A program made the position numbers and the translations under genes. The notes beneath the pieces were generated by a model, which had not been told where the DNA came from, did not search any database, and was given only the letters and a program-made list of their open reading frames with translations. Of a DNA stretch of 64,000 nt, positions 26,460 through 36,739 are shown one piece after another. This stretch comes from Nautilus pompilius (taxonomy: Eukaryota > Mollusca > Cephalopoda > Nautilida > Nautilidae): assembly GCA_018389105.1 (NCBI GenBank), contig JACATO010001015.1, positions 186,001-250,000 on the forward strand, read 5' to 3'. Positions within the stretch are counted from its first letter, which is position 1. The number at the start of each line of letters is the position of its first letter.

Positions 26460-27080
26460 TTTGGGTCCCGCGCCTCACCGCGATTTGGTCGAGTTAAAGG
26501 CCCGACTGACAGAACCCACCGAGCCGCCGCCATTACGCCAGATTACGTTTCGACCCTTTGACAAGATGGTGGTGTTGGTGGTGAGGGCTCACGTGACTGA
26601 ACGCCACAATGCGGCTTCGAGGCTTTTATCTTCCCTTGTTTGTTTAAGCCGAGTCATTTAGCCTCGAGCGGCCAACGGTTTAGAAATTGAATTCCCGGAC
26701 GCGCTGAGAGAAAGCGTGGAATCGCGTGAGCCAGCCAACCGTCTTGTCAGCCATTTCAGTCGCACACGTCTTCCGGCGTGATGGCGGCGGCCCGGCGGGT
26801 TCTGTCAGTCATCGGGGCCTCTCAGTGGGGAGATTTAGGGACAGCTGACAGCGTTGACTCTCTGGGTTTCAACGTGGAGCCCATTTAGTGCGGGCCTGGG
26901 AAACTGCCATCGTTAGTTACTCGTTCGCCGAACAGTAAGAGCGTCTCGACGATGAACCCTGTGCCGTGCATCAGACGGGGTCCTCCGGACAGAAGTTTAC
27001 ATGGCTGCCGTTCGCCTCTCCTCACTTCTCCGGCTATTTACTCCTCTATAGCTGAGCCATCCGGGCCCTAACCCCTCGAC
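26460..27080. promoter_or_regulatory. CpG-rich island, candidate regulatory element
   Basis: About 600 bases of G+C-rich, CpG-rich DNA stand between AT-richer flanks. The block includes GCCGCCGCCATTACG-type sequence, a CACGTG E-box near 26590, and GGCGGCGG blocks near 26780. A 66-codon open frame at its left end has no recognisable family. It could be a distal enhancer of the PEA3-type gene or an unrecognised promoter. No transcript signal can be seen. Confidence 0.3.
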
Positions 27081-27778
27081 TCTGGGGATACCAGGGGTTG
27101 CACTTGATACAAAACCAGACCAGACCATATTGGCTATGGTCATCTTTTTGGAAATTCTGACACCTACAGAATAATTACTGTTTTCTTAAAATATGAGATA
27201 AAAGAATCAGAATGTGTAGAAAAATTAGGCGAGTTGCGGAAGCGCGATTTCCTGCGGTGGGGGTGACCGGGCCCCTTCCGCTTTATCATTTCTCTCAGAT
27301 TAGTTCGTCTGCCGCCTGCTCAGCAATTTTTGCAGCGAGAACATTTTCGTGAACCAGTGACTATACAACAGGAGGAGGACTTGTCATGATGAACTACCTG
27401 AAAGTTGTCACAAAATCCATGGTTTGCTCTTCCCTGAGGGTGTGTAAATGCTTTTTTGTTAACGTACAACAAATTTAATTTGAATTTAATTTTGATTAAA
27501 TTCGATATTTATCTTATTGTTCGCGCGTACGTGCGAGTATATTTGATATTTTTAAGATGGAGGCTCGTATGAGCATCAACAGATAGACGCCGGGCTGTTT
27601 TAGAAAGTAAATTAGAACAACAAAAACTACCAAAAAACACACAAACTCTGGGGAGATTAAAATTAAATTTTGTTGGATGTAGAAGATCGTTTATTTGTGA
27701 AGAGAAACGAGAGTCCGACTGCCCCGTTAATGAATCATAGCATAATCGACATTCTACATTTAGGGCTGGCTGAAAATA

Positions 27779-27779
<1 letters not shown>
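27081..27779. other. intergenic stretch, no gene recognised
   Basis: Nothing recognisable on either strand. Confidence 0.5.
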
Positions 27780-27859
<80 letters not shown>

Positions 27860-27907
27860 TGGATGTTCGGATCCCTATCCCTTCAATATATATATATATA
27901 TATATAT
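27780..27907. repeat. (ATT)n microsatellite followed by (TA)n
   Basis: About 26 TTA units (27780-27858) are followed after a short spacer by a (TA)n tract (about 27887-27907). Poly-Leu and poly-Asn frames here are artefacts. Confidence 0.95.
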
Positions 27908-30259
27908 CTGAATGTCCGAGCAACAGTCTAAAGTTTCGAAGGAATGATCAGTGTTTCCGAATATCAGAGACCGTTCTTGCACAAGAGCCTTGTTTTGTGA
28001 GCACAGAGATAAACCAAGATGCTACGTCATTATAAACGGCAGCAAGTTATTTTCTGTTATGGTAAAAATAAATTACTAACCCGTGCGCGGCCGTAAATTC
28101 AATAAGAATTCTTCGGTCTGGTTAAGGACTCTTACATCCTCATCACAGCTGAGAACAAAACATTAACCAAAGGTCACGCGTTCAGAATCTCAGAATGTTC
28201 CCTGTGCTGATGTTTTAATGTATTTACTTCGTCTACCCGTAAAAATAATTTGAATACGTTTTGTTGTCTCAGATATCAACTGAGTATCTAAGGAAACGGC
28301 AACAATATCATCAGATGGGTCGCCCTGATTGCATCACGCAGATTAAGCCAGAAACCTCCAACGACGCATATCTGACAGCGAGAGACGAAACTGAATATTC
28401 AATTTTAATGATGTTAGGATTCTTCCTTTCCCTGCCTCATGTTCCAAAAAAAAAAATAATAATAATAAAATCTGCACGGTAGATACCTTTTAACTCTTGG
28501 GTGTTCGATATCTAAACAGGGCTTCGACCTCTCCCTATAAACGAAACAAAACAATGTTAGAATCGATGTATTTCAAATTCTGTTATGTGCATCGTGTAAT
28601 CTCCGAGAATGAAAAAAAATATATAGCTTTAATCCTTCTCTGAGAGTGGGAGATGTTTGGGAATTATTTATCCATAACGGTTTTTATTGGAAACCCTGAA
28701 TTAAAAGAATGTCTTAGCTTCCTAGACGCTGTCCTAGTCTGACATTACGATTTTAATATTTACGAGTCGGAATGATTTTGCTTCGGTCGATTAAATGATG
28801 ATCAGTTCTGCAGCGTTAAGCTGCGTTCTGTTAATAGTATAATTTCCTTTCTATACAAATAAATTATTCAGTATCAATAGAAATAACGCTATTTGTATGG
28901 TATTCTTTGACTTTCGTCGTTCACTAATGTATGTCCAAAATCATTACACAACGAAAATGAATTGTTAAAAGAATAGTAGTGTTTTATGTTAATGAGCAGA
29001 GTCAATTAATTTTAAATATACAGGAAATTTCAGTAGTTTTAGCTTTCGATAGTTTTTAAACATGCATGGTGACGCTAGAGCTCTCAAAGCCACGCGATCT
29101 TTGTGTGCATCACATTTGGAAAAGACAGTGCTGTATAACGCTCGGTCGTACGTCATAGTTGTGCAGTTTGATATACTGTACGGCAAGCAAAATGGCGATC
29201 TTTGAAGTATTGATATAAATAATATATTTAATTAATTATTTTTATGTGCATTTGAACATTAGTAATTTTACCATTAAACTGAATCATAAAGAGCAATATA
29301 ATGTTAAAACTGTGTGGACTTCGAAGTTTATTTTGGCAGAATGAACGCATTTTATATAAAAACCAACAAGAAAGAAAACAATCAATCAAACAAAGACACA
29401 CCTAACTTACACCCATTTGCTCTGTGACGCAACATTTTCTACTTTACGTAAATGTAACACGATGCTATAGAAAGAGTACAGGAATGGCGATAAACGCCAA
29501 TCTACTGTTTGTTCCTAGGTGTGCTTAAGAGGAAGTAGATTTTATTCTCGATGGCTTAAAAACTATCGTATTCTAAATAAATATCGGAGAAACTAAATGC
29601 GTATTCAATGTTCAACGATTTCAGTTGTCCTTTTTTCAGTCTTAATCATCAAAGAAACCGTCGGTAAAAGGAACTTTTTGGGGGTAACACCGGTCATTGA
29701 TTGCTAAGTTCTCTGCCAATGACAGAGAGGTATAAGCATTTCGAAAATAGTTCACGGTAGGATGGGCAAAGGTAAAACTAACGGAGATCACGGGTTAGAG
29801 CTGCTAACAAGCAAAAAGATTAGAAAACTGGAGTTCATCCCGCATTTTCTTGTTCAAACTATCCGACCGTGAAATGTTTGCTAACCATTCCTTTTAATAC
29901 TTCTTATTTACTCTAGCAACCAGCAGGGGATTTTAACCCTTTGCCTACCGACGAATGATCTAAGGAAAATAAATACATTTTAAAAATAGAGGCTTTTTGA
30001 AATGAAAAATGTGAGTTTTGGATAACGTTCTTTCTATAAATATGGTTAACAACCCTAAGTAATGATTTCTAAGACAGGTCATCTATCAAGTAATCTCTTT
30101 TATCAAACCCTAAGTGGTAAAAGATTTAACGCGCTGAAATATTAAGTAACTACATTTTGGCTACAAGAAAGATTGGGAACCGTCGTGATTATGCAAGAGA
30201 CTCAGAAAAAAAGACTGGCCGTCAAAATAGAATTTTAAATTTGGTAACAATCGTATTAT
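27908..30259. other. intergenic stretch, no gene recognised
   Basis: No gene, RNA or mobile element recognised. CpG remains at ordinary density (for example around 28080-28120 and 29080-29160). Confidence 0.5.
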
Positions 30260-30420
<161 letters not shown>

Positions 30421-30952
30421 CCTCAGAATCTTAACTAATTTGCAATCATGATTCCTACTAACAGTAACTGTAACAATTTTTTGTTATTATTGGCAGCTGG
30501 TTTTCTTTGTTCTGTTAAGAACTTTTAGAATTTATAATTAATTTCATTGAAAAAAATTAATGCCATTTATTTGATTTTAAAGGAAGAACTCAGAGATGGG
30601 AAATATCACACTATAGTTAATCAGGAGAATAAATAAGATATATGTTTAGTAAAGTATCCTGCCAGGCTAAAATTAGCGGCTGTGTGGACTTCTTCCTAAG
30701 CAGATGTATAGTCCGTCTGTCTGGAAAATTAAAATTCTAATTAATACTGTGAAATTCCTCATTGATTAACAATCCATTGTTTCATCTTCGGGGTGCGGTA
30801 CCACAGTTTGAAAAGTAGAGACTAAGGCAGGCTTTCTTCCTTTCCAGTGCAATTTATGATTTATCTGCATTTAAACAAATAAGAATGAGCAGACAGGTAA
30901 CAGAGTTTTATTACTGCGCAACAGATAGAAGCACAGCGAGACAGAAACCAGT
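30421..30952. other. intergenic stretch, no gene recognised
   Basis: Nothing recognisable. Confidence 0.5.
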
Positions 30953-31040
30953 TTTGACGGTCTAGCGGCCAAGCGTGACGGGGAAGCTGTCGCAGACCGC
31001 CGCTGGTTCGATCTGTGTTCATCTGGACGGATCCTGTCTT
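30953..31040 (+). mobile_element. possible short tRNA-like SINE head
   Basis: An isolated GC-rich block has a TAGCGGCCAAGCG segment (A-box-like) and GGTTCGATCTG (B-box-like) about 40 bases later. No cloverleaf could be drawn confidently and no SINE body follows. It could equally be chance. Confidence 0.22.
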
Positions 31041-31395
31041 CCTTAATCTGCTCTAATTCCCTTTTATGCGCAGCACCACTGGGAACACAACAACAACAAC
31101 AAACTTTTTCTTCTTTCTTAAAAAAAAGAAAGTTTTTGTGTCGATAAGTTCACTCACTCTAGGTAAATTCGTAACCGTTCTATTAGTCCAGGTAAAAAAT
31201 AAAATTATATATCGGATACCTTTAAAAAGATCAACAGGTAAACAAAATTCCGAAACGGATGCGACGGTTAGAGAGTTATTCACATAATTAAGAGATTCAA
31301 TTCATAAATTTTAATATTGATTGAATACAAATTGAAAACTATAACCATTAATCATTCACAGCTGTTTAAATCTCCTTATTGACAACATTTTTGTG

Positions 31396-31427
<32 letters not shown>

Positions 31428-31444
31428 GAGGGAGGGAGGGAGAG

Positions 31445-31482
<38 letters not shown>

Positions 31483-32728
31483 CTCTGTGCTTCTGCTGCC
31501 TTTCTAGTTTCCTTTTTCTTACCCAAGCGCTAATGACGAGTGGAGCTGAATGAAACTATAAAGGTCCGTATAGTTTATTTATTTATTTATTTATGTTGCT
31601 TTAGTTTACCAAGGAAAAGTTTGTTTTCATTTTATGTTTGTGTACTAAAATTATCTGACCCTGGTGTCTTATGCCGATTCTTACTATCCTGATTATTATC
31701 ATTACCTGCCATTCTTCGTCAAAAGGTGAACTATTTTCTGTTTTTGTAAATTTATCTTTCGGATGCGTCTGGAACAAAATTTAGACCATATTATTTTAAT
31801 TGTATATTTATTTGGGGTAAAACGTGCACTGTTAATGTAAATTAACAGTTAAACTCTTTTGGTACTACTAACTAGTAAGAGTTTGAACGCTAAAAGTAAA
31901 ATTCTGGTCGTTCATTTCTTGCTATAGTTATCTACGAATGGCGTCATCATATAGGTAGGACATTTATAACTTTAGAGAAGATTTAAAAGCAATAAAAAAT
32001 AAATGGAAAAATGCACTGAATTGTAAAATACCAGGTGAAATAAATAACAAATTATGATTAATAGAGATGTAATTTTTTGCATGTAGCTTATAAAAATATA
32101 ATAATAATAATAATATGATGGAGAAGAAGAATAAGAAAGAAAGAAATGCAAGATTATGCAGCTAATGCCCTGACAGAAAAAAAAAATTTTGTAAATAGAA
32201 ATAGAGTTAATTTAGGTAATTAAATTTACCTTATTAGCAGGAACCCAACTAACTAACGATCGTTACCAATGTTATTCATCATTATTTAGTACTACTACCA
32301 CTACTCAGATAGGAAATGTCCAAATTAACCCTTTGCTTTCTGTAAATAACTCGTGATCCATCTTTTTTGTTCATGCTTGTTAATATTATGAACTCGTCAT
32401 AAACGTTCAAAATAAACGGAGGTTTTCTAATACGTGTATTTACTAGCTGTATTCTAAAGGATTAAACTAATTAGATACAATATATCTTAATTCGTAAATC
32501 TGCAGCATTGTGCTTGCAGAGAAGTTTGTAATTATTCTTTGTTTATCTCTTACATTGCTTTAAAAGGTTTTCTTCTTCTTTTTTTTACCTTGAAGTAAAA
32601 TTGGTGTTTTTAGAATTCAATAGTGAACATTTTGGTGAAAAAACAATAAATGCAAAAAAACGACTAACCGTTAGCGCAAATAAGAATTGATGGAGGTAAA
32701 AAAAAATAAGATAAGCTACACAAATTCC

Positions 32729-32730
<2 letters not shown>
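31041..32730. repeat. intergenic stretch with (TA)n/(GA)n tract at 31.4 kb
   Basis: A (TA)n tract runs into (GA)n, GGGA and again (GA)n between about 31398 and 31478. Four ATTT units lie at about 31574-31594, and short (AAT)n lies near 32098-32115. No gene is recognised. Confidence 0.7.
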
Positions 32731-32800
<70 letters not shown>

Positions 32801-32807
32801 AGAGAGA
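32731..32807. repeat. (GA)n microsatellite
   Basis: About 36 GA units with one slip near the right end. Confidence 0.96.
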
Positions 32808-33028
32808 TTATAAGTTATTATATCCAGGTAAAAAATGAATAAGATTTTTGTTTAAACAGGTTTTTCTAATTAATTGAGTTTATAGAGAATATGTATTTTA
32901 TATAAAAAGTAAAAGTGAGACAGAAATGACAATCGCAGAAAGAAGAGGTTTAGAGAAAGAGAGAAAAATCCGACAGCATTGTTTATTTGTACTTCAGACT
33001 TTCAAAGCCGAAAAAGTATTTATTCCGA

Positions 33029-33137
<109 letters not shown>

Positions 33138-33370
33138 CAGAGAATACATTGGCAAATTAAAAGTCATTTCTTTACATTAGATTAAACCCAGTTTACCAAA
33201 ATAAAAGCCGGGGGAGAGAAGAAAGAAAGAAAAAAGTGAAGTATTCCGATGTTGTTGAATGTCGTGTTTGTGACATATTTGGTTTACAAGATCTTTGCTG
33301 TGACGATTTAACTCAGAAATAAACAATAGCCATTTTTTGTTGTCGTTTGTTTGTTTTAAACCCATAGTGA

Positions 33371-33416
33371 AGAGAGAGATGGGGAGAGAGAGAGAGAGAT
33401 GGAGAGAGAGATGGAC

Positions 33417-33456
<40 letters not shown>

Positions 33457-33504
33457 ATGGGGAGAGAGAGAGAGAGAGAGAGAGGGAGATAGAGAGAGAG
33501 AGAG
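33371..33504. repeat. interrupted (GA)n array
   Basis: GA units are interrupted by GATGG and GATAG variants. Confidence 0.94.
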
Positions 33505-33719
33505 CATGTCTCTCCTCCGTGTTTGTATCAGTGGCTTCATTGGTATATTATATTATCTATATACATATAATAATGGTTTTGCTAGGTTTGTATGGAGAAG
33601 CCAAAATATGGAATTTCTGCCCGAACACCTAACAAAATGTTGATTTATATCTCCCCTCCCCAGTTTATTCGGAATATGTGTGCGGATTACATCCCGCTCC
33701 ATGTTTATCCCTAAACGTT
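33505..33719. other. noncoding spacer upstream of the CpG island
   Basis: Nothing recognisable. Confidence 0.5.
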
Positions 33720-34850
33720 TGACCCCCCCCCTCCCGGTATTTGCGTGTTTGGGTGACTTGACTTGTTGAGTCCACTGCCGCCGGTTCGCTCCTCCATGCC
33801 GGCGGAACGATGTTGGCCCCTTTTTTTAAAAAAAAAAAAGAAGAAGAGAGAGAGAAAGAAGAAGAAACCATTTTCGCGAGAACCAGTACGCGTCTCCATG
33901 GTTACGCCGAACGCATTCTGACACCACAGCGCGCGCGCGTCTCGTGTCCGCGAATCCCACGGAAGAACTTCAAAGTTCCTAAGCCGCCCGTTTTCGCGAA
34001 GAGACTTTTATTGATTTTATTGGGTAACAATAGAAACGCATTACAACGGCCGCACGCGCGATCGATATTTCCAAGTGAGCAGCAGTCCACCCCGGACGCG
34101 CGCGGTGTTCAGTGATGTGCCGTCCGTCCGTCCGGGGGGGAGGAGAGGGTGGGGGCGGTGATACTAATGGCCGCTGCCTCCCCCTCGCAGTAGCTTTCAG
34201 TCCATTTTGCCGTCTTGAACACCCCGCCCCGGGATGCGGTCGGTTTGCTCAGTTTCATACCTACTCCGAACAGCGGCCCAACAAAAGTCCGCTGCCGCCG
34301 CCTAACGCGGATGACTGACTGAATTATCGGCAAATATGTCTAATTTGGCGGGGGGAGGGGGGAGGGAGGGGGGAGGCGCCGCTCGCGCTCGTAACTTTTA
34401 GAAATTCCGTTTTGTTGTTGTTATTTTTCCCTTCCTCAATTGGAATCATCCCACGTGCAATTACAGCGCCGACCAATCAGCGCTGGCCTTTCTCCAACGA
34501 AGTCGCTGTCGTGTAAAGGTAAATTTCCAAGTTTGTCCTGGCAGGGGGGGGGGGTGAAGAAAAAGTGTGTGTGTGTGTGTGTAGTGTTTGCATTATCCCC
34601 CCCCCTCCCACAGGGGGAAAAAAAAAAAAAAAAAGGTTTTTGTGAAAATTTCTCGGGATTAACGGCGGTCGTATGTAATTTAGATAAGAGATACGTTTTT
34701 AGAGGTAAGTGTGAAGGAATACTCGATAGCTCCGCTCGCCCGCTTCACGAGAGAGAGAGAGAGGAGCGCGCGGTGGGGGGCACGAGCGCGCGCGCGCGCG
34801 CGCGTGCGGAGGCGGGGAATGGGGAGAAGAACTGTAAGTAGCAGACGTCA
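33720..34850 (+). promoter_or_regulatory. CpG island, putative promoter of the PEA3-type ETS gene
   Basis: This is the most CpG-dense region adjacent to the first coding exons. It contains an inverted CCAAT box ATTGG (34439-34443), a CACGTG E-box (34452-34457) and a CCAAT box (34473-34477), all within 40 bases, a typical TATA-less metazoan promoter arrangement (NF-Y and bHLH sites). A transcription start downstream of about 34480 is likely. Homopolymer and simple tracts crowd the area: C runs near 33722, G runs near 34131 and 34541, A runs near 34620, and an alternating GC tract at 34786-34806 that could form Z-DNA. Three GT-containing donor-like sites near 34518, 34702 and 34834 suggest several possible first-exon ends. 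The assignment rests on position and composition; no transcript data are available. Confidence 0.6.
34819..34833 (+). CDS. alternative candidate first coding exon (MGRRT) of the PEA3-type gene
   Basis: An ATG at 34819 opens MGRRT and is followed exactly by a strong donor GTAAGT at 34834-34839, ending in phase 0. That phase fits the acceptor of the exon at 36637. The downstream exon has no in-frame ATG, so initiation must occur upstream, and this is one of two visible options (the other is 34910-34945). The donor is better here, but the peptide is very short and lies next to low-complexity GC/GA sequence. Neither option resembles the vertebrate N-terminus, which is not strongly conserved. It may simply be an untranslated first exon ending at the same donor. 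Confidence 0.3.
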
Positions 34851-34909
34851 GTCGGTGGTCGAGGGGGCTCGATGTCTTCTCGTGTTCTGCGTGGGTTTAC
34901 CGTCCGAAA

Positions 34910-34945
34910 ATGACGAAACTAATCGAATCTATAAAACCAGAACAG
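34910..34945 (+). CDS. candidate first coding exon of the PEA3-type ETS factor
   Basis: ATG in the context CCGAAAATGACG (A at -3) opens the 12-residue MTKLIESIKPEQ and ends at CAG with a GTATTT donor, in phase 0. The exon at 36637 also begins in phase 0 and lacks an in-frame ATG, so this start would give a continuous N-terminus into KPKFEKDF and the KKRK segment. It is the only ATG in this frame before the donor. The donor's exonic side is ideal and its intronic side is weaker than GTAAGT. The start could instead be at 34819 or in an unseen exon. The 5' untranslated part is not defined. Confidence 0.45.
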
Positions 34946-36636
34946 GTATTTAGAGTGCGGGGTTTTTTGTTTGTTTGTTTGTTTGTTTGTTTGTTTGGGC
35001 GACGTCTGATATCAGTTCGCATTTTAAAGAAAAAAAAAAAAAACCCACCAAAAAAAAAAAAAAAACCATATTTTTTTCATTCATTTGTTTCCCTCCCAAA
35101 TCCCTGCCTCCATTCGGGCTGAGCGAGCGGGACCCGTGTACCTTCCCTACCCTACCTACCTACCTACCTACCTACGGCGGCGGCGGCCCTAACTCGTCAA
35201 CTCTTACAATCGGACAGGTCCGGTTTTTTTCCATTATTAATTATTATTACTATTTTTTTTTATTGTTGTTATTGAAAGCAGTATATCAAGCGACACGTTT
35301 TCTTTATACACTTAGGAAATCAGATTCAGAGCGCTGGAGTAAGACAAAATGTCAGCTAAGCCCGATCGTAGTAGAAGTCGCATTGACCGAGGGGTGCCTT
35401 ATCGTCCAGTGAACTCACAGGCAGCTAGGATTAATAATGTGCGTATATATACATATATACATGTGCTGTTTATACTTACCTACCGCGTTTTCATGTTCCA
35501 CTCATATTCTCTGTGATGAGTCGCTCTTCTGTCAAAGAACCGAGTTAACCGCTTTATCGCCGCTGCAACTGCCCCTGCTTAGCACTTGACCGTCTTTCCC
35601 GTATCTCGTCCTGATATCTATTCCTTTTAAGTTATAACAAGTTACACTTCTTCACCGACTTATAAACCTGTTTTCTGAACTTTTAAAGCCTTTTCCTTCT
35701 CTCCGGCACGAATAAGGGGATTTTAAATTGCATTTTTTTTTAAACCTATTAATAAAATGCAGCTGTAATCAACAAAGGATAAGTAAATTTTATTGTTTTA
35801 TGATGATAGAAGTTTTCCTATTTTTCACTTCCTTTTTTACAATTTAAAAATATATTTAGTTATTGCTAAGTGTCATTGTATTTTTTTAAGTGACAACAGA
35901 TCTACAAAGTGGTGAGAATTCGGGGAAAAAAAACAAAACAAAACCTTTAAAAGTGCGTCTTCAAATTGATAGCCATATAGAGCGGTTAGTATTAAACTAA
36001 AATTGGTAGAACCAGGATAGACAAAAGCAAATACGCTAGAATTATCACCATAACTTTGTGTGTATACTATATATATATAAGCCTGTATGGAAGAGACATT
36101 TTCACCTGTTCAGAAAAGTAGTTTTTGCTTGTATTGTTTTCTTCTGTAGACTGAAACAAGTTTTTGAGATACTGAAGCCATCTGTTTCCATTAATGTCTA
36201 TTTTTTGTGCGCATTGATAACAATATATTTTAACTATATAATGCAATCTATACAAATAGTTGATATTTATCTATTTTGGGCCATATAATTAAATTATTTT
36301 TCAATAAATTTTTTTTTTTTTTTTTGAAAAAATTTTAACATTGGAAGAATAAATCTTTTATTGGTGTTTGAACATTTGACAAGTTTTTAGATTACTCTCT
36401 CTGGTATACCGCTCTAAGTCTTTATTCATTGATTATTTATATTTTTAAAATATTTATTGCTTTGCTGTAAAATTTCTCAAGTTGATCTATGATGCAATTT
36501 TTTTTTTTTTATAGCTTAATAAATAGTTGTAAATTTCTGCAGAGATGGACTAGATCTGCTTGCTATTATATGTAAATGACCTGAACAGCTTAATTTGTAA
36601 CTTGTTTGAGTGAAGAAGCACTGTTGGTTCTTTCAG
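34946..36636 (+). other. putative intron 1 of the PEA3-type gene
   Basis: It begins GTATTT (or at 34834 if the alternative donor is used) and ends with a pyrimidine-rich tract and TTCAG at 36636. The left part holds (TTTG)n (about 34970-34998), two poly-A tracts (about 35028-35065), (CTAC)n (about 35150-35175) and still many CpGs. From about 35.7-36.0 kb CpG becomes rare and the DNA AT-rich. No other exon is seen. Confidence 0.5.
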
Positions 36637-36739
36637 CTTACAAAGCCAAAGTTTGAGAAAGACTTCAGGCACCAAATTGGGTCCTGTGAGACAAAAAAAC
36701 GGAAACATCTTGACTCAGAGCTAATCCATAATTCTGAAG
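36637..36739 (+). CDS. PEA3-subfamily ETS transcription factor, N-terminal exon (ETV1/4/5-like)
   Basis: PEA3-subfamily ETS factors are nuclear transcription factors, typically effectors of receptor tyrosine kinase/ERK signalling. This 103-nt exon follows a good acceptor (CTGTTGGTTCTTTCAG) and ends at GAAG with a GTAAGA donor, leaving phase 1. It codes 34 residues plus one base. The end, KKRKHLDSELIHNSE, matches the family segment RKRKF(I/L)(N/D)xDLAHDSE just before the acidic transactivation domain, and the splice site falls at the same codon as in vertebrate ETV1/ETV5. A second AG at 36667-36668 could act as an acceptor but has no pyrimidine tract. The exon is joined to 47126-47173 by a 10.4-kb intron. 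The orthology call to the subfamily is firm, but a specific member (ETV1, 4 or 5) cannot be assigned because the three arose within vertebrates. Confidence 0.85.

Noticed and set aside
36669..36739. Shorter version of the PEA3 exon using the AG at 36667-36668
   Set aside because: The upstream tract is purine-rich and a poor acceptor. The AG at 36636 has a good pyrimidine tract and keeps the frame open.
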